A stretch of 64,000 bases of DNA, taken from assembly GCA_017871115.1 (NCBI GenBank), contig JAFCIZ010000001.1, forward strand, positions 5,065,501 to 5,129,500, given 5' to 3'. The stretch comes from Cunninghamella blakesleeana. Lineage: Eukaryota; Mucoromycota; Mucoromycetes; Mucorales; Cunninghamellaceae. The stretch's first letter is position 1, and each line of letters starts with the position of its first letter. Position numbers and translations under genes: made by a program. Below are positions 10,480 to 22,698 of the stretch, piece after piece. The notes beneath the pieces were generated by a model. The model made no database searches and had not been told where the DNA came from. It saw nothing but the letters and a program-made list of their open reading frames with translations.

Positions 10480-10827
10480 CATGAATATGAATATGAATAT
10501 GAATATGTATAGATTGTTTATAAAAATAAATAATAATCTCTTTACCTTTTTTCGATTTGGATACTTTTAGATCCGTTGTTTTAGTACTTTTTATTTTTTT
10601 GGCATCCTTTGTTGGAATACTATACATATTAGTTATTATAATAAGATTTTTTTTCTATATATATTTTATTTTATTTCAAGACGTCAAATATTGTTATTAT
10701 GATTTAATTATTCATTAACTTACGATTGTAAAGAACGTTTTTTATTGATAGCCAAGTTTTTTTGTAGTAAAGAATTATTAGCAGTGTTTGATTTAACACT
10801 GCTAATAAGACTAGCTAAAGAAGACAT
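9438..10827 (-). CDS. Basic nucleolar-type protein, probably Faf1-like 40S assembly factor
   Basis: Seven exons on the minus strand: 10827-10724, 10619-10546, 10405-10320, 10214-10129, 10049-9982, 9886-9816, 9704-9438; 251 residues, all phases closing. There is a Ser/Lys-rich N-terminus, a short PKVVVFDD segment near residue 61, an acidic stretch (GKEEDDEEEM, about 107-117), and a conserved-looking block with KELQDLLATSRLLEEY and SSKERRNHMLGKLDSLGLK. The C-terminus is very basic, with KKKRTRDPGITNGVGKIRGATL. This order resembles the fungal ribosome-biogenesis factor Faf1 as I recall it, but I cannot confirm it without a search. It is convergent with PNO1, another 40S factor, across the inverted repeat. 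Confidence 0.6.
10436..10474. repeat. (AT)n microsatellite in an intron
   Basis: Uninterrupted AT dinucleotide run followed by GAATAT units, within an intron of the Faf1-like gene. Confidence 0.85.
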
Positions 10828-11540
10828 GCTATGATAATGATAGTAGGTGTAAAAAAAAAAAAAATCTATATTGAAAAAGTAAAAAAAACTAATTTTTTTT
10901 TTAAAATTAAAATTGCTTTGTAACTAGTCACTCTCCTTTCTATTTTTGGAAATGGCTTTTTTAAGAAATCCTTTTTATCAACTTTGTTTCATATGTTAGT
11001 TTTATGCAAACGGCATATCCATGACATAATAAACTCTCTTTTTTGATAGAAAATTATATACTAAAATTCCTTATTATAATAAAAAAACCATACGGATTAA
11101 ACTTGGCTCTGAATTTTGATTTAAAGTAAGAAAACTAAAATTCATAGCGCAGATTTCCAAAAAACAAAAAGAAATAATAAAAACAACGCTATTTTTATGG
11201 ATTATAGATTAAAAAAAATTAATCATTACTTGATAACCTTAATACTTGTATACTTTTGCTTTCGTGCGTAGTTCTCATAAAAGAAATAGTTTCTAGTATT
11301 TTTTTATACATTGTTACCATATATATACACCAAAACTTCGAGAAAAAAAAAATAAAATAGTTTTAAAAATTAAAAACGGAGCCTCCTTTTTCTTTTTTTT
11401 TCTTTTTTTCTTTTCTCTTCCCTACCTTTTTTTTTTTTATTATTATTTTTCCCTTCGCTTTCCTCTCTCCCTCTCCCGTTCTTTCTTTTCTTTTATTATT
11501 ATTAATATTCCAGTTTATATATATACAATATCCATTTACC
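10828..11540. other. Intergenic between divergent genes
   Basis: About 0.7 kb separating the Faf1-like gene (minus) from the next plus-strand gene. It has pyrimidine-rich tracts (CTTTTTCTTTT-type) from 11386 to 11500, typical of a promoter or leader here. No ORF or RNA gene seen. Confidence 0.5.
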
Positions 11541-12468
11541 ATGTATTTTTCTTTACCAACCAGTCAAGAAAGAGAACAAAAATTATTGGAAAAAAATAAC
11601 AATAGCAATATTAATAATAACCATACACTTCCATCTATAAACACAACATCACCATCACATAGCTCTTCAAATACTTCATTATCTTCAGAGACCATATATA
11701 ATAAATATAGTAATGGCAGTATTACCGATGAACGTTTTGTGGAAATAGTTGAAAATTTAGAGGACCATTGGCGATCGCCTCCTATATTAACACCTACAAC
11801 TTTAGCTTTGATATTTAATAATAACTGGGTAGAAACTAATACTACTTCTCCAACAACCAACAATAACAACAACAATAGTGCTTTAAATAGAACAAATTCT
11901 GTATCTGATAAGGTGATGATGATAATAACAATAATGATAAAACAAAGAATAATATGACATAATAAAATATTGAAAAGAAAGAAAGAAAAGGGGGAAAAAG
12001 GGAATGAGTACTATGCTATTTATAATATGATTTGTATTATTATTATTGTTATTATTATTTTTACATACTTGGTTTAGTTTGATATATTGAAATGATCGGT
12101 GATTAATGAAAAATAAATTTCATTTTATTTTTATTATTATTAAAAATATTCATAGGACATTGTTTCTTTAGCTTCATTACAATGTTTTTTATCTCAATTT
12201 CAAAAAACCGTGGCTCAACATATTCCTTCTTTGGAAAAAGTTTTAAAGGTAAACAAATAAATAATATATTATAATAATATATTAATAAAAAAAAAATTAA
12301 CTGATTTTAATTGATTTTTATATTAAATAGGAAGATGATATGCTATGTAACCTACGAAATGGTGATACAAGAATACCTGCTCATAATGCAATTGATCATT
12401 TAACCCAATTATTAGCCATGTATAATAATAATAATCCGTCTTCCTCCTCATCTTCTAACGGTCGTTGA
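11541..12468 (+). CDS. Small protein of unknown function
   Basis: Three exons: 11541-11912, 12156-12248, 12331-12468; 200 residues. There is a low-complexity Asn/Ser/Thr-rich N-terminus (to about residue 55), then a segment with SITDERFVEIVENLEDHWRS. A second Asn-rich linker follows, and then a hydrophobic/helical region spanning exons 2-3 (LASLQCFLSQFQKTVAQHI; IDHLTQLLAMY). All introns are GT-AG and keep frame. The helical C-terminal region could mediate subunit contacts in a small complex. I do not recognise the family and see no catalytic motif, signal peptide or membrane segment. The exon 1 donor (AAG/gtgatg) is weak, so that boundary is the least certain. Confidence 0.6.
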
Positions 12469-12549
12469 TTTTACTCTACATAGTTGTATCGTTATACCCA
12501 ACTTTTTTTTTTTTGAATCTATTTTATTTATCATTATCTATTAACAATG

Positions 12550-12586
<37 letters not shown>

Positions 12587-12799
12587 AATAAAAAATAGGA
12601 CATATATATATATATATATATATATTTAATGATTTATTTATTATTTAAAACATAAGAAAAAGAATAAAATATAATATAATAATAAGAATAATAGTAAATT
12701 AATTAAGGTATATATCAAATATTAATTAATAAAGAAAACAATAATAAAATAAATAAAAAATAAAAAAGAAATAATAAAATAATTATTTATTTTTTTAAA
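12469..12799. other. Convergent 3' intergenic stretch
   Basis: Simple-sequence rich: an ATT-repeat run near 12550-12585, an (AT)n near 12602-12625 and AATA-type repeats. No gene seen. Confidence 0.6.
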
Positions 12800-15482
12800 C
12801 TACAAATGTTCCAATTCTGATAAATCAATATTTCCTTCGGTGAGTTCGTTTTCAAGTTCTTTTAATAAAGCTTCATCTTCATCTTTTAATGTAGCTGTTT
12901 TACGTAAATGAACGGATTGAATTTCTTTTGGTAAAACACGAACAGGTGGGCTATTTGATGTGATAGTAATATGTTGTTCCGATTTACTTGTTTGTGCTTT
13001 TCTTTCAGCTTCGGTCCATTCTCTTTCAGCTGCTGGAACTAATAATGTTTCTAAAGTACCGTCATCTATATGTTTCACAACATCTTCATATTGCTATGTT
13101 ATAATAAAAATAATTAGAAAAACAAAAAATGAGTTCAGCTATGTACATAGATATCACAATACTTATTATTGTTGCTGTTTTGAAAAATAAATAAAATAAA
13201 CTTACTCCACGATATTCACCGCCAACAAATAGTTGAGGTACTTCTTTAGCTCTTCCCTCATTAGATCCATTATTGTTACTTCGCTTCATATATTGTAAAA
13301 CAGCTTCACTGGAAGCAACGTCAACCAATTCATATTCTACTTGTTGATTAGTTAACAATTGTTGAATATGATCTTGATTTTTCTTGATCTAATTTTTTTT
13401 TAAAAATGAAATAAGGTAATATAAAATAAAAAGATGAATAAATAAGCAATTATTATATTATCAATTATATATGTTATATAACTACTTTACCAAAGGATTA
13501 CCACTAACGGAAGAATAATAAATTTGCACCTTTTTAGTGTCCATAGGAATTAAAATAGGCTCATCATTTGTTTTACTAGTCAATAAAACTCGGTTTTGAC
13601 GAGGATGAGGTCCAGTTGTTTTACGTAACATGGATAAAGGTTGAGGGGCGGGCCAAGAAACAGCTTGCGTAGGAATATACTTTGTAGAAGTATAACCTTG
13701 AGCGTTACCTAAGGATTTCAACTGGTCAGCATGGGTTTGTTGTAAATCAGATAAAGCAGATTGGTGTGACTTTTCCAAATTTTGTAATTCAACAGTATGA
13801 TTATGTTGAGCTTGTTCAAAAGCAGATAAAATCTTTTCTAATTCATTATCTAAATAATCCTGTTGTTGCTTAGCAATTTCTTCGCCATTTAATTGTTGTT
13901 CACTTTTAGTTTTTTCAACTTGTTCCAATCGTTGTTGTAGCTGAGATAATTCTTGCTTGTGTTGCTGTTTGATTTTTAAAATATTACCACTTTGGTGAGT
14001 TTTTAATTGACGAACGTCATCTTCATGAGCTTGACGTAAAGCAACTAAAGATTGTTCTTGTTCTTTTAATAGTCTTTCTTTTTCAGCAATTTCCAATTCA
14101 TGCTGTCTTAAACTTTCTTCGTGTGCTTTCTTTTGTTCTTCTAATTGCTCTTGTAATTTTTTTAATTTTTCAGTTTGGTCATTATTATCCGTGGTGGTAG
14201 TAGAATTGGAAGATGATGTATTTTCGTGGATATGATGGCGAAGATCATCCAATTCTTTTTCTTTTAAAGCTAACTGAGTTACTTTATCTTCATTTTCAAC
14301 TTTTAATGATTCCAACTGTTGAGCCACTTGTTCTAAAGCTAATTTTTGTTCATTTTCGATTTGCTGACGTTGTTTTTCCAAAGCTTCTTCTCTTTCGGCT
14401 AATAACCGTTCTCTTTCGTTTAATTCAGCCAATTTTTGATCATCAAGAGGGCCATTGTTCTTTTCTTCGCCTTCTTCTTCTACTTCTTGTTGCTGCTGTG
14501 ATTCGTTAATAACAATACTTGGAATAGGATGGGCTTCTTTTGCCAATTTTTCTTGTAAAAGAGCCAATTCTTTTTCTTTACGTTTTAATTCTTCTTCTTT
14601 ATCTAATAAGGCTTGGGTTTGTTGAATGTCTGTAAGAGTGTTTGAACCAGAAATAGGCGGAGTAGGTTGATCACTAGACCCAATGAAAGAAGGTGTAGCT
14701 GGTGGTGAAGTGGTTGCTAATTGCTGTTTTAATAATTCAAGTTCAGCTTGTTGTTTGGCGATTAACTGTTCATTAGCATCATTCTAATATAATTGAAAAT
14801 AAAATAATAAGATATGGTTAAAACATTTTTCTTTTCCATTATCCCTTATATATATTGTTCCCTCTCTTTCTTTCTTTCTTATACTATCCCCTTTATATCC
14901 CCTTTAAACTATCCCTTTTATTTTATTTTTTGACAAATATAGACATGTTATTCTTATTACCTTTTCTTTCAAAGTATCAAAATCTTGTCTCATTTGAGCA
15001 ACAGGTGATTTTTTTAAAGATACAGCACTACTATTACGTGAATGACCTGGGCGAGTAGTGGCGGCAGCATTTTTATTAGTGGAAGTAGGAACACCACTAT
15101 TACGTACGGAGTGAATACTATTACGAGGTGAAGAGGAAGGAGGAGATAAAGGACGTCGTGGATTAGGACTAGTAGGACGTTGTTGATGAGGACTTGGTGA
15201 ACGTTGTTGAAGATGAGGACTTGGTGAACGTTGACTATTTAAAGAAGTACGAGAAGTACGATGTTGTGCTAAACGACCGTCTACTGAACTACGAGGTGAA
15301 GCACTTGGTTGTTGTGGTTGCTTAATTGACTTTGCATCCTTATTACTTTTTATACTAGGGGCTTTAAGTTTACTACCACGTTTAGTAGGCCCGCCACTTA
15401 TTCCTCGAGAGGTACCTGGAATATCGTCTGGGCTAAGAAGATTGGCTTTCTTTTCTTTTTTTCTTGGTCCAAGACAAACCAT
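12800..15482 (-). CDS. Long coiled-coil protein with C-terminal SH3BGR/glutaredoxin-like domain
   Basis: Four exons on the minus strand: 15482-14961, 14783-13491, 13388-13206, 13093-12800; 763 residues. The N-terminal ~170 residues are basic and Ser/Pro-rich (repeats of the RSPSPH type). Residues ~175-540 are heptad-like and Q/E/K-rich, predicted coiled coil (LNERERLLAEREEALEKQR and similar). From about residue 590 there is a thioredoxin-fold domain of the SH3BGR family: VQIYYSSVSGNPL, then YELVDVASSE, then VPQLFVGGEYRGQYEDV. This family lacks the CxxC redox pair, and none is seen here. An acidic tail follows (DEDEALLKELENEL). The role is probably scaffolding or cytoskeletal, by inference only. 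The domain call rests on order and motifs seen across the exon 2/3/4 junctions. Confidence 0.8.
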
Positions 15483-16087
15483 CTTTTAGACAGGTAAGAA
15501 AAAAAAAACAATAGGTTGAAAAAAAAAAAAAAAGAAAAGAAAAGAAAAAAAAAAGGTAGAGTATTATTAATTAATAATAATAATAATAATAATAAAAGAA
15601 AAAGGAAAAAGAAAGAAAGAAATTGAAATGGGTAATTTTTTTAATTTTTATTAAATAGAAAGAGAATATGCCCTAGATCCAAATTTGGAAACAAGCATTA
15701 AACTCCGCTATTGGATTTTTTTGAAACTTATTGGCAATGCTATGTATTTTTTTTCTCATCTCTATTTTTTCATTTTAGATCATAGATTAACTATAAATAA
15801 ATAGTGATGATAATAAATAAATTATAATAATAATATAATAATAATAAAAATCAGAATGTAAATCATTTATTTTTGTTTCAGTATTTTTTTTTGCTATTTA
15901 AACCTAAAAAAGTACAAAAATATAAATAAAATAAATAAATGAATATACTTAATAATGAGTCAATTGAGAATAAGCCACTGGTGTTGAATTTAGCTTTTGT
16001 ATTAAACTGACATATCTTTATTTTTTATTTTTTCCCTTTCTCTTTTCCTTTTCTTTTCCTTTTTTTATACTATATTAAGTAAAAACT
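15483..16087. other. Intergenic between divergent genes
   Basis: AT-rich, with poly-A tracts, AAT repeats and a CTTTTC-rich run just upstream of FRS1 (about 16030-16070). No gene seen. Confidence 0.6.
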
Positions 16088-18794
16088 ATGCCTACCGTTA
16101 ACGTCGATAAACAAAGACTCTTTGAAGCTCTTGGAAGAGAATACAGTAATATCATCATCATATTTTTTTTTAAATAGCATCTACCTGATGATAGATATTT
16201 ATTAAATTTATTCATTTTTTTTATATATTTTCTTTATCTATAAATTTATAGCTACTGAAGAATTTAACGAACTTTGCTTTCGCTTCGGTATTGAATTAGA
16301 AGAAGACGTAATAAAATAAAAATATCAACAATAAAAATAATAATATCACATTTAAACACGTCTGATATGTGCCTAATTTTTTATATATTTGATTTATTTA
16401 TATATTTATATATATATATATGTATGTATGTATGTATATAGACTTCTGAAGATACTTCTCCCAATGCTCCTGAACGTCCTTTACTTAAAATTGATATTCC
16501 AGCAAATAGGTAATATATATATATATATATATATGAAGAAAAAGTAAAAAAAAAAAAAAAAAAAATCATCAAAGTATTTCGAGGTTTTAAACTTCATTTT
16601 TCTTTTGGATTCATTTTATATATATAGATACGATTTATTATGTCAAGAAGGTCTTGCTCGTGCTTTACGTGTTTTTGAAGGAAAAGCAAAACCAACTGTC
16701 TATAAAGTTGTTAAACCCGCTGATGGAAAATTAGAAAAAATTATTGTTAAACCTGAAGTAAATTGATAAATGTTTAATTTATATAAAAAGGAAGAATACG
16801 TATTGATATAATTAAAAGAGGAAAAGAATGGATAGGTGAAAGGAAAAGAAAATAGAATAGGTGATATAGATCTAATATGATTTATTATTTTTATTATTTA
16901 GACCGCTCAAATCCGTCCTTTTGTGGTTGGTGCTATTCTTCGTAATGTCAAGTTCACCCAAGAAAACTATGATAGCTTCATTGACCTTCAAGATAAACTT
17001 CACAATAATATTTGCAGGTAAAAAAATAAATAAAATAAAATAATGATGGTAATTATGATATTAGTAAGAATAAGATTAAAAGATATGTTGTAATCTTATG
17101 GGCGTTCTCTTTTCCTTTTAAAATATACATACATATATTATATATATAATAGAAAACGTACTCTTGCTTCAATGGGTACCCACGATTTGGATACAATTCA
17201 AGGCCCTTTCACTTACGAAGCTTTACCTCCTAAAGATATTAAATTCATTCCTCTTAACCAAACTATTGAAATGGATGGAAACAAACTTATGGAATTTTAT
17301 GATGTAAGTAAATCTGGTCTATTTTTTAATAAAATAATAATAAGAGAAAAGTATTGATACTTATTGCAACATGTATATATTTGTATAAATATATGTATTT
17401 AGAGCGACCGTAATCTTGGAAAATTCTTACATATTATTCGCGATTCACCAGTCTATCCTGTTATTTATGATGCTAACCGTACAGTCTGTTCATTACCACC
17501 TATCATTAATTCAGACCACTCCAAAATCAAATTAACAACAAGAAATGTTTTCATTGAAATTACTGCAACAGACGAACATAAAGTAAACACCGTATTAAAT
17601 ACTTTGGTAGCAATGTTCTCTGAATATTGTGACGAACCATTCACGTAAGTCTAAAAATAATAACAAAATTAGAGGATGCGTATAAAATCACAAGATTACT
17701 ATTATTCACTTATTGAATCTTTTATTTTATTATATTATATATGTAGTGTAGAACCTGTAGAAATAGTTTATCCAGATGGTGAAGTAAAAGTAACACCTAA
17801 TTTAGATTTACGTGATGCCAGCGCTAAGGTAGATTATATTAATTCATGCACTGGGCTTGATTTAAATGGTGAAGCCATTTGTGACTTATTAAACAAAATG
17901 ACATTAGAAGCCTCAATCAACCCTAAAGATAATAATGAAGTACTTGTAAAAGTGCCTGTCACAAGATGGGATATTTTACACGCATGTGATATTATGGAAG
18001 ATGTTGCTATTGCATATGGTTATGATAATTTACCTAAAAAAATGCCTGGTGTCAATACTGTTGGTTCTGCTTTACCTATTAATAAAATGAGTGACCATGC
18101 CCGCCGTGAATTAGCATTGGCTGGTTTTTCTGAAGTAGCTCCTTTGATTTTGGTAATATATAATATCGATGAATTTATTATTATTATCATTTTAACTCAT
18201 CATTATCATTTTACTCTCTTTTTTATATATGTATAGTGTTCTCATGACGAAAACTTCAAATTTTTAAACCGAGTAGATGATGGAAAGACAGCTGTTAAAC
18301 TTGCCAACCCTAAAACTATCGAATACCAAGTCGTCCGTACAGCTTTATTACCCGGTGTTTTAAAAACAGTCAGCTGGAATAAGAAATTAGCTTTACCTAT
18401 TAAAGTGTTTGAAGTATCAGATATCGGATTAAAAGATGAAAGTCGTGAACGTCGTGCTCGTAATGAACGTCATGTCTGTGCTACTTATAGCGCTAAAACC
18501 TCCGGCTTTGAAGTTATTCATGGTTTATTTGAACGTCTTATGACCATGTTCAGTACTCCTAAAGTTAAAAAGGATGGAAAAGAGTTGGGTTATTGGATTG
18601 AAGAATCAAACAATGAAACATATTTCCCTGGAAGATCTGCCGATATTTATCTTCGTTACATTGATGCTACTACAAATGAACGTAAGGCAGAAAACATTGG
18701 TTCTTTCGGTGTATTACATCCTTCTGTATTAGCTAACTTTGAAATACCTTACCCTACTACTGCCATGGAATTCAATTTGGAACCTTTTGTATAG
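16088..18794 (+). CDS. FRS1: Phenylalanine--tRNA ligase beta subunit, cytosolic
   Basis: Nine exons: 16088-16145, 16252-16307, 16442-16509, 16628-16757, 16902-17017, 17153-17303, 17403-17644, 17747-18152, 18237-18794; 594 residues, almost the length of yeast Frs1. It forms the alpha2-beta2 enzyme that charges tRNA-Phe in the cytosol. Visible landmarks are the N-terminal [16 protein letters not shown], the B3/4 region ([19 protein letters not shown] and [17 protein letters not shown]), a B5 segment with [24 protein letters not shown], and the catalytic-like core ([21 protein letters not shown], ending [20 protein letters not shown]). Every intron is short, GT-AG and phase-consistent. Confidence 0.96.
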
Positions 18795-18799
18795 ATATT

Positions 18800-18831
<32 letters not shown>

Positions 18832-19094
18832 TAAATAAAACATTATATAAATATAATACATAAAATAATAATCATGTATATAGATATTTATATATAATTA
18901 TTAAATAAAAATATAAAGAGTCATATTTATACATTTATGCATTATAGTTATCTAATAATTTTTTATAGTTTATATATTTTTAAAGACCGCTTGGATTTTT
19001 TATAGGAAAAAAAAAAAAATATTTATCCTTTATTTTTCTCTTGCTATTGTTTTTTCTTTTTCTAAAAAAAAGTTTATTTAAAATAGCTTTAATA
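18795..19094. other. Intergenic
   Basis: (AT)n and ATAA repeats, then a poly-A/T stretch before the next gene. Nothing coding seen. Confidence 0.6.
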
Positions 19095-20084
19095 ATGCTA
19101 AATCCTAATGCTACAGAATTCAATCCTCTTATAAATCACACAGAAAAAGTACCGTTAAATAATGATTCTATAGCCACAACAACAGACACAAAACCAAAAC
19201 CAAAACCAAAAAAGAAAAAAAAAACAGTTACTGAAAAACAAAATACCGCTAACACTACAACTGATAAAGAGATAAAACCGACAACAACAAAAAAAGAACA
19301 TAAAAATAAAAAGGATTCTAAGGACGATAATAATCTTAAAAATAAAAATGCTCCTTCAAAGCATAATAATAATAATCACATGCAAACATCAAAAAAGAAA
19401 TCTATTTCTTCATCGTCTACTAATTCTGATAATATTCAAAGCTCTTCCCAATTACAAAATAATCAACAGCCTAATGATAAACAACAACCTTCAACGAATA
19501 GACGAAAAAAACAACAACAATCATCGAGAAGAAAGTCATCCCATCATGAAACTCATCAAACTAGTCAAGTCATAAATATGGAGCAGCCTACTAACTTTAT
19601 CAGTCTTCAACATACTATTGATCCTATTGATCCTATAATTCAGCATCCAACAAAAAAAACGATAGCACATGGTTATGATAGATATATAGCATGGGTAAAA
19701 AATACTAAAAAAGATAGATATATTAGTATTATTATTTTTGTATTTATATAATTATATCTAATTGTAAACACAATATGCGTTATATATTATATACATAGAT
19801 TGAAAGAAGCCTTCAAACATACGAAACAATTACTTTGGTTGGATCGGATCCCGCTTTGGCTGATTTAATATCTTTAATATCCATTATACAATTAAAAGGA
19901 ATAGGCTCACATCATGGTAAAAAAAAATTAGTTAGATAAATACATATAAATAAATAATAAACAATAAATAATGTATAAAGGATGCTAAATATAGTATGTA
20001 TATATTCATTTTTATATAGAGTTAGCGACATTTACAACGGACGGGTCAACTAGTTGCATTCAAGTGAAATTACATAGAATCTAA
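19095..20084 (+). CDS. Lys/Asn/Ser-rich protein with possible C-terminal Alba-like domain
   Basis: Three exons: 19095-19694, 19799-19916, 20020-20084; 260 residues. The first ~170 residues are low complexity: KPKPKPKKKKKT-type basic runs, then Ser, Gln and Asn stretches. The C-terminal ~85 residues are ordered-looking: KKTIAHGYDRYIAW, then IERSLQTYETITLVGSDPAL, then LISIIQLKGIG and SCIQVKLHRI. The strand-helix-glycine pattern is reminiscent of Alba-fold RNA-binding subunits of RNase P/MRP (Pop6/Rpp25 type), which would fit the basic tail. That is a weak, by-eye assignment. The in-frame ATG at 19095 is preferred over any upstream start because the upstream frame has no ATG. Confidence 0.6.
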
Positions 20085-20501
20085 ATAATATAAAATTAAA
20101 TAGTATTCACACCATTTTCTAATTTTGATTATATGACTTGACCTATATAATATTGATTATCATTGACATCATCAACAATAACATCAACCATTATTTCATT
20201 TTATTTTATTTTTTTAAAGAAGAATTAATGCTATATACTTCATAAGAATCATATATATGTATATATGTATATATATATATTAAACGTATCTACAGTAACC
20301 TCTTGTTGCTATTTATATATATATATATATATATTTTTTGAAATTGCATAAAATCAACATTCACACATAATATGGCTATAAAAAAGAGCAAAAATTCAAA
20401 CTCCATTTTTTTTCTCCTTTTACATTTATTATTATTATTTAAAATATATATATTACAGATTAAATGGATTATTAATTAAAAAAACAACAATAAAAACTAT
20501 A
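20085..20501. other. Intergenic
   Basis: AT-rich with (AT)n runs near 20265-20280 and 20315-20333. Presumed promoter of the following gene; no other content seen. Confidence 0.5.
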
Positions 20502-21833
20502 ATGGCAGATTTTGATCAGGCGCTTAATGAATATCTTGAAGTAAAAAAACAATGCCAAAGTAAACAAGAATCAACATTGACTACCTTTATAGAAAATAAT
20601 AACAACAATAATAATACTAATAATAATGAAAATAATACAACTCAAATATATGATTATGAAAGATATCTATATAATGAAGAAAAAGATCTATGGTATGATA
20701 CTATGACCGGTGCTTATTATAAATATGATACAGCTTTACAGCAATATATCCCTGTACATATAACAACCTCTGAAAGTAACAATGGCTTAAACAACAATTA
20801 TCAAGTAAAAGATATCGCAACAACAGCAACAATGACGGATGAAGAAGGAAAAGTAGAAGAAGAAGCTACAAAGGAAAATGGAGAACCTGAAACTGATGCT
20901 TGTTGCCGACTTGTTGTAATAAACTCTAAAATATTACAAGAAGGCACTGTTAAATTAGTGGATGCTAATGGAATAACGATGGGTCGTGATAAACATTTAT
21001 GGGACGAACGGCGATGGCGAATACCAGATATGGAAATCAGTAAATACCATTGCCAAATTTACTATGATATGGATAAAAAGCAGTTTTCACTTGTTGACGT
21101 TGGATCACAAAACGGAACTTTTTTAAATGATATCCGATTATCTGAAAAAAAAACATCAAGTTCTCCCCATTCAATAAAACATGGTGATCGTATTCAACTT
21201 GGTGATACACTATTAGAGATTCATAATCATGAAAACGATTGGCCATGTGAAAAATGTCAAACTTCTGCTATTAATCAAGGTAATAGTAATGAAAATAACC
21301 AGCATCAACCAAACCAATCATTATTGAAAAAAAAAGAAAGGAATAAAAATTCAATAGATGATCATCAATTACAGCGTCAAGAAAGATTAAAAGAATTAAA
21401 AAAATTTGCATACCAACAAAATAATGAAAAGGAAACATCATCATCATCACCAACTACTGCTGGTACCATAGATAGAGCAAAATTAAGAAGAGAAAATAAT
21501 AAACATCTTGAAAAATACCATCTTCAACAACAACAACAACAGCAAAAAGAATTAGAAGAAGAAATAGAAACAGATATTATTAATGTATATACACCCGTTA
21601 AAGGAAGAGGAAGCGAAATGTTAAAAAAGATGGGCTGGCAGCAAGGGGATGCTTTGGGATATCATCAACAAGGTATTATGGAACCTATTTTACCAACAAT
21701 GCAGCAAGGTCGTTCTGGAATTGGAAGCACTGCTAATACCAATACTAACACTATAAATAATAACCAATATCATTCTATTTCTGTAAAGGATCAGCGCTGG
21801 CAAAAAATGCATAATAGATGGATAGAGCAATAA
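20502..21833 (+). CDS. AGGF1: OCRE-FHA-G-patch protein (AGGF1-like)
   Basis: Single exon, 443 residues. The domain order is that of AGGF1/VG5Q. There is an OCRE-type aromatic repeat at about residues 48-86 (YERYLYNEEKDLWYDTMTG, then YYKYDTALQQYIPVH). A forkhead-associated domain follows at about 155-245 (ITMGRD, SKYHCQIYYD, VDVGSQNGTFLND, HGDRIQLGDTLLEIH), which binds phosphothreonine. The G-patch is at about 372-410 (GSEMLKKMGWQQGDALG), a motif that often activates DEAH helicases. The sequence between FHA and G-patch is charged and Gln-rich. A role in spliceosomal or other RNA processing is inferred from the OCRE and G-patch domains. It stands out as intronless among intron-rich neighbours. 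Confidence 0.9.
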   Translation: MADFDQALNEYLEVKKQCQSKQESTLTTFIENNNNNNNTNNNENNTTQIYDYERYLYNEEKDLWYDTMTGAYYKYDTALQQYIPVHITTSESNNGLNNNYQVKDIATTATMTDEEGKVEEEATKENGEPETDACCRLVVINSKILQEGTVKLVDANGITMGRDKHLWDERRWRIPDMEISKYHCQIYYDMDKKQFSLVDVGSQNGTFLNDIRLSEKKTSSSPHSIKHGDRIQLGDTLLEIHNHENDWPCEKCQTSAINQGNSNENNQHQPNQSLLKKKERNKNSIDDHQLQRQERLKELKKFAYQQNNEKETSSSSPTTAGTIDRAKLRRENNKHLEKYHLQQQQQQQKELEEEIETDIINVYTPVKGRGSEMLKKMGWQQGDALGYHQQGIMEPILPTMQQGRSGIGSTANTNTNTINNNQYHSISVKDQRWQKMHNRWIEQ

Positions 21834-21993
21834 TAATTCTTGATAAAAAAAAAAACCTCCAGTAAATATATATTTATCTGTGTGTGCAAATATATGGATA
21901 TTTTTATAAAATAAACACCATATATAAAATTATTTCTTAGTATTATAGGATATATATAGAATTAATAAATAAATAAATATATTATATATAGTC

Positions 21994-22031
<38 letters not shown>

Positions 22032-22698
22032 TTTGTTCTCCACCCTTGATACATAATTACTGTTTTCACCCTGGATGAAAAAGTTGGATTTAACCTGTGA
22101 TCTAATAAAATAATTGCGCATTTTTTACTCTTTAGAAATAAAAAATCTGTACAAAAATAGAAATAATGTAATTTTTATAAACAAAAATATGAAAACAAAA
22201 AAAAAAAATACAGAAAGTCGATTCGTACATACATGAAATACGTTACACACCTTATATTTTATTTTGCTGTGTACCTTTTTTTGTTCTTTTAAGGTGGTAG
22301 TAAATTCATTTTACATAATGGACTATGGTAATAGGGATGAACTATATCTATAGATGTCGTTAATTCGTATCATTAAAATGATTTTCATTTATTTACTTTT
22401 TATTAGTTAAAAGGGACCTACTTTTCCTTTTAACAACTTTCTAATATTATAAAAAAATAAAAATAAAAAACTTTCAAGGGTTATTCCGCTAGGCAGGACA
22501 TACGAAAATGACTGATAGGTACACAAGTAAATTTTCTTTACGAGATTTCCCTTTTTTTCCGATTTTTTTTCAATATAAATATATAGCTTCAGTTTTTCTT
22601 TCAATTGCTTTAATCTTTATTCAAATTTACTTTAAATTTATATCAACCCCTCTCTCTTACTATATATATTGTTATAGTATTTTTTAAAAATAATAACC
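21834..22698. other. Intergenic, 0.86 kb
   Basis: Contains an (AT)n run near 22000-22027 and poly-A runs. A pyrimidine-rich segment at about 22550-22680 precedes the carrier gene. No gene seen. Confidence 0.6.

Noticed and set aside
14213..14509. 98-codon plus-strand ORF
   Set aside because: Antisense shadow of the coiled-coil gene.
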